This document shows, piece after piece, positions 41,706-50,667 of a DNA stretch of 64,000 nucleotides (position 1 is its first letter; every line of letters starts with the position of its first letter). A model generated the notes under the pieces. The model was not told the DNA's origin. It did not search any database and worked only from the letters and a program-made list of their open reading frames with translations. The translations under genes and the position numbers were made by a program. The stretch comes from Bog-756 sp963737625 (GTDB taxonomy: Bacteria > Actinomycetota > Acidimicrobiia > Acidimicrobiales > RAAP-2). Location: the NCBI GenBank assembly GCA_963737625.1, contig CAVTTK010000005.1:124001-188000 (forward strand), given 5' to 3'.

Positions 41706-42087
41706 CTGCGGGTCTCGCAGCCTCCGAGAGTGGAGACCGGGTAGTCGCTCCCCGAGCGCGGCGGTTTTCACATGAATTCTTGGTGTCGCCAGGGAGGTGC
41801 TTCGGTAAGGTCGGAACAAAAGTCCAGCTCAGAGGGGTTTGGATCGGCGGCGACCCATTCGAGGGGACGGGTATCCGTCGTTGCAGGCCCGCGATGGTGC
41901 GATGATTGCCGGCGTGAACTACCTGACCGTCGGACCCGGCGACGCCGAGCTTCATTGGGGACACTTTCGTGTCTCCTGATGTTCGGTTCACCGGGGGTGG
42001 AGGCCCCACCACGAACCGTGGGGCGTACCTGCTAGTTTGCCTGTCGGGGCAGCTCACGAGTCATCCCCAGGCACCCAAGGAGCAGCA
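41706..42087. other. Intergenic leader region of the LPFTG gene
   Basis: 382 bp with no supported gene. It contains CTGCGGGTCTCGCAG just after the dehydrogenase stop and an imperfect hairpin around GGGGACACTTTCGTGTCTCC at about 41958-41977, either of which could terminate transcription. I could not match it to a known riboswitch. Confidence 0.4.
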
Positions 42088-42774
42088 GTGAAAAGGATCA
42101 TCATTGCGTCGGTCATGGCCATGACCGTCGGGGCCGCATTACTGGCGTTCAGCACCACGGCGGGGGCGTCCGGACCCGGTGCGGTCATCACCTTCGGCCC
42201 AACCTCGGCGACACTGCAGATACCCGACCCACCCTGTCCTACGACCGAGATGAACTGCGTGTGGAAATTCTTCCTCAACGAGCCGAAGGTCTCCGTCGAC
42301 GTCTCCACCGTCTACGGGACATCGGGCACGCTCACCATCGACTATCCGCCGAACTTCTGCGACATCATCCAAGCTGACGCCTACATCGGTCCAACGGCCA
42401 ACGGTCCCTGGACGCCCCAGCGGGGATGGCAGCGGAAGGTTTCCGATCTGAATCCTGACTGCACGCCGGTAGCGCCCCCGGTCCCCGCCCCCGCCCCCGT
42501 CCAGCCGGTGCCGCCGGACGGCACCCAGACCTCGCCAGCACCGGTGACGCCGCCCCCGGTGATTCCCCAGACGCAAGCTGCCTCCGTGGCTCCGGTAGCG
42601 GCCGCGGTGACCACGCCGAGCACCACGACGGTTCCGCCGGTGGTCAAGGCCAGCACGCAGCCGTCGACGCTGCCCTTCACCGGCATCAACCTCATGCCGT
42701 TCGTTCTGGCCGGTGTGACGTGTGTGGCACTGGGTCTGGGACTGTTGTTCGGACGGCGGAAGCGCTCCCTCTAG
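42088..42774 (+). CDS. Secreted cell-wall protein with LPFTG sorting signal (228 aa)
   Basis: GTG 42088 with AAGGAG upstream. Signal peptide MKRIIIASVMAMTVGAALLA to AGASG, then a beta-rich domain (residues 30-130, with Cys residues in PDPPCPTTEMNCVWKFF and PPNFCDIIQ likely disulphide-bonded). A Pro/Val-rich spacer (VAPPVPAPAPVQPVPPDG) and a C-terminal LPFTGINLMPFVLAGVTCVA followed by FGRRKRSL complete a sortase substrate. No sortase gene is seen in the window. Confidence 0.85.
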   Translation: MKRIIIASVMAMTVGAALLAFSTTAGASGPGAVITFGPTSATLQIPDPPCPTTEMNCVWKFFLNEPKVSVDVSTVYGTSGTLTIDYPPNFCDIIQADAYIGPTANGPWTPQRGWQRKVSDLNPDCTPVAPPVPAPAPVQPVPPDGTQTSPAPVTPPPVIPQTQAASVAPVAAAVTTPSTTTVPPVVKASTQPSTLPFTGINLMPFVLAGVTCVALGLGLLFGRRKRSL

Positions 42775-42828
42775 TCGGCCCCCGGCGTCTTCGGCTCGCT
42801 GGCTGCAGGATCGGCGGGGGGCTCCGCC

Positions 42829-43809
42829 TCAACCGGGACGGATGGAATCGCCTACCGGTTGTGGCGGTATGGACCGCCACTGTTCCATCACCCGCATGCA
42901 GGCCACGCCATCGGCGAACGACGGTGCCACTTGGTCCTGCCCGGTGACGGCGTCTCGGATCACACGGGCCCAGGCCACCATGGCCTGATGGTGGCCGTCG
43001 CCGTCCGGCCGGTCGAACTCGAAGTGTTGGGTCTCCTCGCCCGGTCGCCGCAGGACCACCCGAACGTCACCGACATTCTCCAGCGCGCCCTCGGTTCCGG
43101 TGACCACGATGCGGGCGGGCACGGTGGCCCCGGCGGTGAATGACGTGTCGACCGTCGCCGTGGCTCCCGACTCGAGCGTCGCCCATCCGGTGAAGGCGTC
43201 CTCGGCATCGCAGCGGACCAACTGCCCCGTGGCGTCCGGGCGCTCGGTGACGGTGATCCACGTGGCGGCTCCGGCACTGCTCACCTCGCCCAGCAACCAC
43301 CGCACGAGGTCGACGGCGTGGGAGCCGAAGGCGCCGATCCAACCACCGCCGAGCGAACGGTCGAACAACCACCCCCAGGGGCGGAGCGGTACCCGGGAGC
43401 CCGAGGTGAACGCCGTGTAGGCCAAGTGTTGCGGCCGTCCGATGGCTCCCGACGACACGAGGTCGTACATCGTGAGGCGGGCCGCCTGGTGGCGAAACTC
43501 GAAGTTGACCAGATTGACCACCCCGGCCTCGCCGGCCTGGGCGGCCATGGCCTCGGCTTCCTCCAGCGAACGGCCGAAGGGCTTGTCGCAGAGCACGGCG
43601 CGACCGGCCTCCAGGGCCATGGCCACATGATCCCGATGGAGGAACGGTGGCGAGTGGACCGAGACCAGGTCGACCCCGGAGCGGCACAGCGCCCGCACGG
43701 CGTCGTGATCCCGGGCCGTGACCACCTCGGTCACCTGGGACCCACTGGCCTCAAAGGCCCCGGCGACCACCCGCCCCCCGAAGCCCGTGCCGACGATCCC
43801 GACCTTCAT
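42829..43809 (-). CDS. Gfo/Idh/MocA-family oxidoreductase (326 aa)
   Basis: N-terminal Rossmann MKVGIVGTGFGGRVVAGAF, then SVHSPPFLHRDHVAMALEAG and the EKP-type motif here reading AVLCDKPFGRSLEEAEAMAA near residue 95, with the C-terminal substrate domain containing GGWIGAFGSHAVDLVRWLLG. NAD(P)-dependent dehydrogenase of sugars or related polyols. No other sugar gene neighbours; it precedes by position the VOC protein on the same strand. Substrate unknown. Confidence 0.85.
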   Translation of the reverse strand: MKVGIVGTGFGGRVVAGAFEASGSQVTEVVTARDHDAVRALCRSGVDLVSVHSPPFLHRDHVAMALEAGRAVLCDKPFGRSLEEAEAMAAQAGEAGVVNLVNFEFRHQAARLTMYDLVSSGAIGRPQHLAYTAFTSGSRVPLRPWGWLFDRSLGGGWIGAFGSHAVDLVRWLLGEVSSAGAATWITVTERPDATGQLVRCDAEDAFTGWATLESGATATVDTSFTAGATVPARIVVTGTEGALENVGDVRVVLRRPGEETQHFEFDRPDGDGHHQAMVAWARVIRDAVTGQDQVAPSFADGVACMRVMEQWRSIPPQPVGDSIRPG

Positions 43810-43899
43810 GAGGTCCCCACCCCCGGCATCCGGCGCCGACCCATGTCCGGCGACAGTCCGGTCTCTGCGGTCCCCATGGTCACGATCCCTTCCCGATGC

Positions 43900-44259
43900 T
43901 CAGTGGACCGGACCCACCTCGTGCAGCTCGATGGCGTTGCCGGACGGGTCGTCGAGGAAGGTCTGACGGTTCGTCCCGGAATCGACCGGGTCGGCGATGT
44001 CCACTCCCTTGGTCCGGAGCTCAGCCACCACGGCGTCCAGGTCGGTGACGCGGATGGCGAAGTGCTGTCCGAGATTGCGGGGCACCGGTGCCTCGAGCAG
44101 GTGGACCTGTTGGCCGCCGAAGTCGATCCACGCGCCCCCGATTCCGAATTCCGGACGATCGCTGCGGACCTGGCCTCCGAGAATCTCGGTGTAGAAGGCA
44201 ACGGACCGGGGAACGTCAGCCACGTTGATGGCCACATGGTGGATGGCAAGCGGGTCCAT
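43900..44259 (-). CDS. VOC-superfamily protein, glyoxalase/dioxygenase type (119 aa)
   Basis: ATG 44259 is favoured over upstream codons. Metal residues of the VOC fold: His in AIHHVAINVADVPRSVAFYT, His in LGQHFAIRVTDLDAVVAELR and Glu in LDDPSGNAIELHEVG. Single-domain VOC, forming a dimer. Sequence does not tell whether it acts as a glyoxalase, dioxygenase or binding protein. Confidence 0.8.
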   Translation of the reverse strand: MDPLAIHHVAINVADVPRSVAFYTEILGGQVRSDRPEFGIGGAWIDFGGQQVHLLEAPVPRNLGQHFAIRVTDLDAVVAELRTKGVDIADPVDSGTNRQTFLDDPSGNAIELHEVGPVH

Positions 44260-44333
44260 GGCCTGCAGTCTGGCCTCAGCCGGCCCGGACCGCAACGGCA
44301 GTGGGAGACCGGACCCCCGGAGCGGCCGGTCCG

Positions 44334-45461
44334 TCAGCCGGCGGCCAGCGCCTCGTCCAGGGTGAGGATCCCCCGGATGTTGAGGCCGTCTTTCAGGTCG
44401 CGGTACCCGTCGTTGACCCCTTCGATCGCGTACGACCGAGTGATCAGACCGCTCAGATCGAACTGGCCCCTGGCGTCGAGTTCCAACAGCTTCGGGATAT
44501 CGGCCCGGGGATTGGCCGATCCGAACAGCGATCCCACCACCTGCTTCTCCATGCCCGTCAGGTTGCTCAGGTTCATCGACACCCGGTTCTCGGTGTAGGG
44601 GTGGATGTTGGTCACGACCACACGACCCAGCTTGGCTGTGAGCCCGAGGGCCTGGTCCATCAGGTCGCCTCGACCTACCCCCATGGCCATGATTACCTTG
44701 TGAGCCATGCGTCCCCTGGTCATCTGCCTGATCGGATCGTGAGCCTCCTCCATCGAGGCGAAGGTGGCGTGGGCGCCGAACCGGATGGCCTGGTCCCGTT
44801 TGAAGGCCACCGGGTCGACAGCCACGATGGTTTCGGCACCGGCCAATCTGGCCCCCTGGACGGCGGAGGAACCGATGCCTCCGGCACCTACCACCACCAC
44901 GGTCTCGCCGACCCGGACGTCAGCGGCGTAGACGGCCGAGCCCCATCCGGTGACCGCGCCGCAACCCACCAGGCAGGCCGTGCGCAAGGAGTGGGTCGGG
45001 TCGATCCTGACGCAGCTGGCCTCGTTGACCACCGTGAAGTCGGCGAACACCCCGACCAGGCACATGAGCTGCAGGTCGCGGTCACCGGCGTGGTGGCGGG
45101 AGGTTCCGTCGGTCTGGCGTCCATGCCCGATCAGGGCCCCGAGATCGCACAGGTTCTGGTGCCCTGTGGAGCAGGGGACGCACCGTCCGCAGGACGGCAG
45201 GAAGGCCAGGACCACATGGTCGCCGGGCACCAGGCTGGTGACACCCGGTCCTACCTGTTCCACCACGCCCGCTCCCTCATGACCGCCGATCATCGGGGTG
45301 GGCATGGGCGAGTCGCCGGTCACGATGTGGTCGTCGGAGTGGCACAGGCCGGCCGCCACCACCCGGACCAACACCTCTCCCTGGCGGGGAGGGTCCAGGT
45401 CGATCTCCTCGACGCTCCATTCCTGGCCCACACCCCAGCAGATCGCCGCTCGAGTCTTCAT
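44334..45461 (-). CDS. NDMA-dependent-type alcohol dehydrogenase, second copy (375 aa)
   Basis: Paralogue of the gene at 40593, with the same order of motifs: TRAAICWGVGQEWSVEEIDL, catalytic VAAGLCHSDDHIVTGDSPMP, GGHEGAGVVEQVGPGV, Cys cluster PSCGRCVPCSTGHQNLCDLG and Rossmann VVVVGAGGIGSSAVQGARLA. ATG 45461 is chosen; the frame opens at ATG 45470. Such enzymes oxidise primary alcohols with tightly bound cofactor. Confidence 0.88.
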   Translation of the reverse strand: MKTRAAICWGVGQEWSVEEIDLDPPRQGEVLVRVVAAGLCHSDDHIVTGDSPMPTPMIGGHEGAGVVEQVGPGVTSLVPGDHVVLAFLPSCGRCVPCSTGHQNLCDLGALIGHGRQTDGTSRHHAGDRDLQLMCLVGVFADFTVVNEASCVRIDPTHSLRTACLVGCGAVTGWGSAVYAADVRVGETVVVVGAGGIGSSAVQGARLAGAETIVAVDPVAFKRDQAIRFGAHATFASMEEAHDPIRQMTRGRMAHKVIMAMGVGRGDLMDQALGLTAKLGRVVVTNIHPYTENRVSMNLSNLTGMEKQVVGSLFGSANPRADIPKLLELDARGQFDLSGLITRSYAIEGVNDGYRDLKDGLNIRGILTLDEALAAG

Positions 45462-45645
45462 GCTCACCATCTCCCATGAGGCTCTCCGCGTCGTGGTACG
45501 GCGCCCCGATGCTACCGAAGCGGAGGGCGAGGGGCCGACCCTGTCGGCCCTACCTGGACCGGCCGACGGGGGCCCGGGCCGGTAGCATCATCGGGTCGGC
45601 GACGAGGCGATCCGCATTTGGTCCGGCCAGGAGGGGGCAACCACC

Positions 45646-46725
45646 ATGATCATCGGTCGATCGTTCCGGGCCTCGCTGGTGGGACTGGCTACCGTGGCGA
45701 CCCTGGCCATGTCGGCCCCGTCGTCGGTTGCCGGCGCGGCCGACAGGATGGCCGGGGAGGCCGCCTCGGCGACTTCCGCGCTGGCCTCCATGGACGGTTC
45801 GTACACCTTCCACCTCACTTTCGACGACTTGTCGCGCGACTACCGGCTCCACGTGCCTCCGGCGGCCATCGCCGGCAAACCGTTGCCGCTCGTCCTCAAC
45901 TTGCACGGGGCCACGCAGAACGGCTTGCTCGAAGAGCTCCAGACCGGGATGGACAACTCGGCCGACCAGAACGGTTATCTCGTCGCCTATCCCGACGGGA
46001 CGAGGATCTCCAAGGTGCTGACCCCCGATCCTGTGGCCAAGAACGCCCAGTACGGATGGAATGCCGGCCAGTGCTGTGGGCTCCCGGTGACCAGGCACAT
46101 CAACGACGTGGGATTCCTGGAGAAGGTGATCTCCGACATCGCCTCGCGCACCCCTGTCGATCTTCGGAGGATCTACATGACCGGAATCTCCAACGGCGGC
46201 ATGATGGCCTACGCCATGGCCGCGGAAGCCTCTGATCACGTGGCCGCCATCTCGTCGATCTCCGGTCAGGTGGAGCTGCCCACCATCCATCCCTCCCGTC
46301 CGGTGCCCACGCTCGAGTTCCACAGCCTCAACGACCCCATCGCCAAGTGGGTGGGAGTCCCCAACAGCAATCCGCGGCTTCGTCTCTCGGTCATGGAGGG
46401 CATCGATCAGTGGGTCAGGGCAGACGGGTGCAGCGATCGTCCAGTGACCGGGACCGCCATCGTCGGGGACATCGGGTCGATCTCGTCCGGTGAGACCGCT
46501 ACCCCGGTGACCTACCAACACTGCCGGGACGGAACCGAGGTGGCCCTGTGGAGGCTCACCGGGTCCGGACACGTCTGGCCGGGAAGCCTTCTCAACACCG
46601 GACCCAAGAGCACCTGGCTCCTCGGCGGCGTGGGCCGCGGCACCGTGCTTGTCGATGCCAACGAGGCGATGTGGCAGTTCTTCCTGCGCTATCAGATCCC
46701 GGCCGGGCACGGGACCGGGTCCTGA
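45646..46725 (+). CDS. Secreted PHB-depolymerase/feruloyl-esterase-like hydrolase (359 aa)
   Basis: Signal peptide MIIGRSFRASLVGLATVATL with cleavage near AGAAD. Alpha/beta hydrolase: oxyanion motif LNLHGATQNG near residue 86, nucleophile in YMTGISNGGMMAYAMA near 182, Asp in LEFHSLNDPIAKW near 230, and His in RLTGSGHVWPGSLL near 308. This is the LpqC-type esterase group that degrades short polyester or feruloyl esters. It is followed 46 bases later by the aldo/keto reductase. Confidence 0.82.
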   Translation: MIIGRSFRASLVGLATVATLAMSAPSSVAGAADRMAGEAASATSALASMDGSYTFHLTFDDLSRDYRLHVPPAAIAGKPLPLVLNLHGATQNGLLEELQTGMDNSADQNGYLVAYPDGTRISKVLTPDPVAKNAQYGWNAGQCCGLPVTRHINDVGFLEKVISDIASRTPVDLRRIYMTGISNGGMMAYAMAAEASDHVAAISSISGQVELPTIHPSRPVPTLEFHSLNDPIAKWVGVPNSNPRLRLSVMEGIDQWVRADGCSDRPVTGTAIVGDIGSISSGETATPVTYQHCRDGTEVALWRLTGSGHVWPGSLLNTGPKSTWLLGGVGRGTVLVDANEAMWQFFLRYQIPAGHGTGS

Positions 46726-46771
46726 CCGCCGCTTCTGCCGACGTCGGCAACGCGACGTAGGGTGGCATCTC

Positions 46772-47803
46772 ATGAAGCTACGGACGCTGGGAAGAACCGG
46801 CATCAGGGTCAGCCCGCTCTGCCTCGGGGCCATGATGTTCGGGGCATGGGGCAATCCCGATCATGAGGATGCCGTTCGGATCATCCACCGCGCCCTCGAC
46901 GCCGGCATCAACTTCATCGATACCGCTGATGTGTACTCGGATGGGGAGTCGGAGGTCATCGTAGGGGAGGCCCTGGCTGCTGTGGACCGCTCCCGGGTGG
47001 TGGTGGCCACCAAGGTCTTCGCCCCCATGGGAGACGACCCCAACGCCCAGGGAAGCTCCAGGCGGTGGATCATGGCCGAGTGCGAGAACAGCCTGCGTCG
47101 GATGGGGATCGACTACATCGACCTCTATCAGGTCCACCGGCCAGATGAGACGACGGATCTCGACGAGAGCCTCGGTGCCCTCAGCGACCTGGTCCATGCG
47201 GGGAAGATCCGGTCCTTCGGTAGTTCGACCTACCCCGCCGAGCGGATCGTCGAGGCCCAGTGGGTGGCTGAGCGGCGGGGTCGCGAGCGCTTCCGGACCG
47301 AGCAGCCCCCGTACTCCATCCTGGTGCGGGGAATCGAGGCCGATGTCCTACCCGTGGCCCAGACCTACGGAATGGGGGTCATCCCGTGGAGCCCCCTGGC
47401 CGGCGGTTGGCTGTCCGGTCGGTTCGGGGTCGGGAAGGACAACACCAGCGCCCGCGCCCAGCGCGTGCCCGGACGCTACGACCTGAGCCTTCCCGACAAC
47501 CAGCGCAAGCTGGAGATCGTCACCGAACTGGCCGCCGTGGCCGACGGGGCCGGCCTCACCATGGTCGAGCTGGCCCTGGCCTTCGTGTTGGAGCACCCCG
47601 CGGTCAGTGCCGCCATCATCGGGCCCCGCACCATGGAGCAGCTCGAGTCGCAGCTGTCGGCGCCGGAGGTCCGTCTGGAGGAGTCGGTGCTGGACCGGAT
47701 CGACGAGATCGTGCCGCCGGGGGTCAACATCAACCGTGAGGACGCCGGGTGGTCCCCCCCGGCGTTGGCCGACGCCCGGCTCCGACGCCGACATCACCAC
47801 TAA
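46772..47803 (+). CDS. Aldo/keto reductase (343 aa)
   Basis: MKLRTLGRTGIRVSPLCLGA starts the barrel. The catalytic tetrad is visible as Asp/Tyr in INFIDTADVYSDGESEVIVG, Lys in VVVATKVFAPMGDD and His in LYQVHRPDETTDLDESLG. NADP-binding residues occur in AAIIGPRTMEQLESQLSA. Start ATG 46772 with a poor ribosome binding site. The C-terminal RRRHHH is unusual. Substrate not known. Confidence 0.9.
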   Translation: MKLRTLGRTGIRVSPLCLGAMMFGAWGNPDHEDAVRIIHRALDAGINFIDTADVYSDGESEVIVGEALAAVDRSRVVVATKVFAPMGDDPNAQGSSRRWIMAECENSLRRMGIDYIDLYQVHRPDETTDLDESLGALSDLVHAGKIRSFGSSTYPAERIVEAQWVAERRGRERFRTEQPPYSILVRGIEADVLPVAQTYGMGVIPWSPLAGGWLSGRFGVGKDNTSARAQRVPGRYDLSLPDNQRKLEIVTELAAVADGAGLTMVELALAFVLEHPAVSAAIIGPRTMEQLESQLSAPEVRLEESVLDRIDEIVPPGVNINREDAGWSPPALADARLRRRHHH

Positions 47804-47814
47804 GCCACCAACGG

Positions 47815-47832
47815 GCCGGTCGCCCTACCGGC
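47815..47832. terminator. Convergent hairpin terminator
   Basis: GCCGGT-CGCCCT-ACCGGC forms a 6-bp stem with a 6-base loop, between the aldo/keto reductase (ends 47803) and the LLM oxidoreductase (ends 47846) which converge here. Confidence 0.45.
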
Positions 47833-47845
47833 TTCCCGATGCGAA

Positions 47846-48766
47846 TCAGCTGACCACCAGGGCCGGGGCCAGTGCCTCGAGCTGCGCCATGGCTCGATCG
47901 AGGTTCCCGAGGGGCTGGATCAGCACGTGGTCTGCCCCGCTGTCGAGGTGCTCGGTCACCCGGGCGGCGAGGGCCGACTCGTCCCCCCAGGCCACGATGG
48001 CGTCGACCAGGCGGTCGCTGCCCCCATCGGCGAGATCGTCATCGGTGAATCCGAGGTGGCGGAGGTTGTTGACGTAGTTGGGGAGCATGAGGTAGGTAGC
48101 CATGTGCTGGCGGGCCACCTGGCGAGCCCGGTCCGCATCGGTGGTGAGAACCACGGCCTGTTCGGGGACGAGGAGTTTGTCGGGGCCGAGAGCTTCCCGG
48201 GCCAGTGCGGTATGGGAGGGGGGCACGAAATAGGGATGGGCCCCGTCGGTCCGGTCACGCGCCAGTTCCAGCATCCGAGGCCGAAGGGCGGCCAACAGGT
48301 GAGGAACGGGGACCTCGGAAACCGGCCCGATGGCGGCGGACGCGGCCATGTCGTCGAGGTAGCGGGCCATGTGGGCCAGCGGCTTCTCGTAGGTCATGCC
48401 GCTGGTGTCCACCATGAGGGCGTGGCTGATGCCTAGGCCGAGCAGGAACCGGCCTGGGTAGGCGTCCCCGAGGGTGGCCGAGCCCCCCTGCATGGCTGCC
48501 GGGTGCCGCGACCACACGTTGGCGATGCCGGTGCCCACGACGATGTGGTCGGTGGCGGCCAGCAGGACAGCCTGGTGGGCCATGGCCTCCTTGCCGCCGA
48601 TCCTCTCGCCCACGAAGATCGAACCGAAGCCGAGCTCCTCGATCCGCCGGGCCGTCGGGCGCTCGACGTCGGCCGGGACCCCCATCAGGGCCCCCAGCCA
48701 CACTCCTACCCGACCCAGGCGCTTCCGCGTGGCTGGGACGATGTCTTCTTCGGTGATGGAACTCAC
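47846..48766 (-). CDS. LLM-class F420-type oxidoreductase (306 aa)
   Basis: Luciferase-like barrel: RVGVWLGALMGVPADV, GFGSIFVGERIGGKEAMAHQ, VGTGIANVWSRHPAAMQGGS and GRFLLGLGISHALMVDTSGM show the pattern of F420-dependent enzymes annotated as TIGR03620-type. GTG 48766 begins SSITEEDI; AAGGAG is only 1 base before it, so initiation may be weak. The same-strand MFS gene starts upstream and ends at 48805, 38 bases before this gene. Confidence 0.85.
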   Translation of the reverse strand: MSSITEEDIVPATRKRLGRVGVWLGALMGVPADVERPTARRIEELGFGSIFVGERIGGKEAMAHQAVLLAATDHIVVGTGIANVWSRHPAAMQGGSATLGDAYPGRFLLGLGISHALMVDTSGMTYEKPLAHMARYLDDMAASAAIGPVSEVPVPHLLAALRPRMLELARDRTDGAHPYFVPPSHTALAREALGPDKLLVPEQAVVLTTDADRARQVARQHMATYLMLPNYVNNLRHLGFTDDDLADGGSDRLVDAIVAWGDESALAARVTEHLDSGADHVLIQPLGNLDRAMAQLEALAPALVVS

Positions 48767-48804
48767 GCTCCTTGGTGAACTGTCGTGTCGACCGGAGATC
48801 CGGC

Positions 48805-50316
48805 TCATCCTGATCGTAGGGGCGCTGTGCTCCTCGGCGCGGCTGAGCCCGCTGTCTGCGGGGCGGGGACCACCGGCGTGGTCATCTTGTGATCGACCGT
48901 TGGTTTCCCCCGCCGCACCATGGTGTTGGCCGCGTCGGCATCCCTGATGGTCAGGGCAATGGCTGACGCCACCAGGGAGATCCCCGCGGCGGTGAGGAAG
49001 GCGGCATGGTAGGCGTCCAGGTTGGGGACGCTGTGGCCGACCACCTCGTGGGTGGTTCCCACGGCAGCGAGCACCGTGGCCAGCACGGCCACCCCGAGGG
49101 CGCTCCCCAGCTGGCGTCCGCTGTTGAAGAGCGATGATGCCGACCCGGTGTCGGGTAGGGAGATACTGGCGAAGGCGGCCGCCTGACACGAGACGAATAC
49201 CTGGGACATGAACAGACCCAGGGTGAACATCAAGAGCCGCATCCACCACAGATCGGTGTCGAAGCCCACCAGGGTCATGAGTGACATGATCCCGGCCACT
49301 CCCACCAGGGCGGTGGACACCAGTCGGCGGGGGCCGAAACGGGGGTAGAAGACGCGACTGGCCAGTTGGGCTCCGACCATCACCCCGATGGCCTCGGGAA
49401 AGGTGTTCAGCCCAGACTGGAGGGCCGAGAGGCCGAGGGCGATCTGGAAGAACAGCGGGACCACGAAGAGGACGCCGAGGAAGGCGGCCATGCCGACCAT
49501 CAGGACCAGGCTGGTCGACCGGAACAGCCGGTTCCCAAACAGGCGCAGCTTGAGGATGGGTGCTGCCGTCCGCAGCTCCACCCACACCATGGCCACGAGC
49601 AGTACCGCACCGAGACCGATGCTCACGAGGATCACGCTCGAGCCCCAGCCCTTGTCCGGGCCCTCGCTGACCCCGAACATGACGAGGGCGAAGCCCACAC
49701 CGGCCAGGAGGAAGCCGGGGAGGTCGAAGGCGCCGGGATGGGGTTGCCGACTCTCCTCCAAGAAGAGCAGGCCGAAGAGGATGGCGACGATCCCGAAGGG
49801 GAGGTTCACGAAGAACACCCAGCGCCATGAAAGGGTGGTGACCAGCAGTCCGCCGAGGACGGGACCGAGGGCCGGGGCCAGCGCCGTGGGGACCACCAGG
49901 ATGCTGGAGGCGCGGACCCGCTCGGCCGGCGGGAACGCCCGGAACAGCATGGCCATCCCCACCGGGGTCATCATCCCGCCTCCCACCCCTTGGATGACCC
50001 GGAAGAGGACCAGTTGGGGGAGGCTGTCGGCGAGACCACACAGGACCGACGCCCCGGTGAAGATGGCCACGGCCAGCAACAGGATCCGCTTGGAGCCGAA
50101 TCGGTCACCCAACCAGCCGGCGGCGGGAATGAAGACGGCCAGGCTGACCAGGTAGCCGACCGCCACCGAGTCCAAGCCGGCCGTCGCCTCGTGGAACTGT
50201 CGGCCGATGGCCGGCAGAGCCACATTCACGATGGTGATGTCCATGATGCTCATGAACATGGCGGCTACGTAGACCACACTCACGCTGATCTTGGGATTCA
50301 TGGAGAAGCGGGGCAT
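48805..50316 (-). CDS. MFS drug exporter, DHA2 (EmrB/QacA) type (503 aa)
   Basis: Fourteen-helix permease. TM1 is SVVYVAAMFMSIMDITIVNV, with the IMDxTIVNVALP motif D1 typical of DHA2, then RFGSKRILLLAVAIF and a repeat in the C-terminal half. The tail (KMTTPVVPAPQTAGSAAPRS) is disordered. Likely exports a small lipophilic compound. It is upstream of the LLM gene on the same strand, and divergent from the SsuD-like gene. Confidence 0.88.
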   Translation of the reverse strand: MPRFSMNPKISVSVVYVAAMFMSIMDITIVNVALPAIGRQFHEATAGLDSVAVGYLVSLAVFIPAAGWLGDRFGSKRILLLAVAIFTGASVLCGLADSLPQLVLFRVIQGVGGGMMTPVGMAMLFRAFPPAERVRASSILVVPTALAPALGPVLGGLLVTTLSWRWVFFVNLPFGIVAILFGLLFLEESRQPHPGAFDLPGFLLAGVGFALVMFGVSEGPDKGWGSSVILVSIGLGAVLLVAMVWVELRTAAPILKLRLFGNRLFRSTSLVLMVGMAAFLGVLFVVPLFFQIALGLSALQSGLNTFPEAIGVMVGAQLASRVFYPRFGPRRLVSTALVGVAGIMSLMTLVGFDTDLWWMRLLMFTLGLFMSQVFVSCQAAAFASISLPDTGSASSLFNSGRQLGSALGVAVLATVLAAVGTTHEVVGHSVPNLDAYHAAFLTAAGISLVASAIALTIRDADAANTMVRRGKPTVDHKMTTPVVPAPQTAGSAAPRSTAPLRSG

Positions 50317-50667
50317 GGCTCGGATCCTGGGCTGATGAAGGTCGATGGTCAGCGGTCGTCCCGGAATTCGGTCGTTCCGGACATCGTCGTTCGGTTCGGT
50401 GGAGGGACGACCGGTCGTGGCCCATGGCGACCAGATCCGACGTGGCCCGCCCCCGTTCTTCGCGTCCTGTCGACTCTACGGGTCCACCGCGAACCCGGGA
50501 TCGGACCGGGTGGACTTGAAAGTCGACTGGACTGGTCAGGTTTATAGACTTAGGCTGCACAGGACCTGGCCGTGGCCCGCCCCTGGGCACGATGGGGACG
50601 GATCGGGCCCTCCGGCCGACGTCGACATGTCCGAGAGCACCAACGCCGAGCACAAGGAGCCTGACCT
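50317..50667. promoter_or_regulatory. Divergent region between MFS exporter and SsuD-like gene
   Basis: 351 bp without a gene. It holds an A/T-rich TATAGACT near 50540, the best candidate -10 for the plus-strand gene. No clear palindrome seen. Confidence 0.4.

Noticed and set aside
40428..41819. Long minus-strand ORF opposite the NDMA dehydrogenase
   Set aside because: Antisense shadow of the dehydrogenase.
47846..50041. A very long frame continuing upstream of the LLM gene
   Set aside because: Only the first 920 bases are an LLM protein; the rest is the antisense of the MFS gene at 48805-50316.
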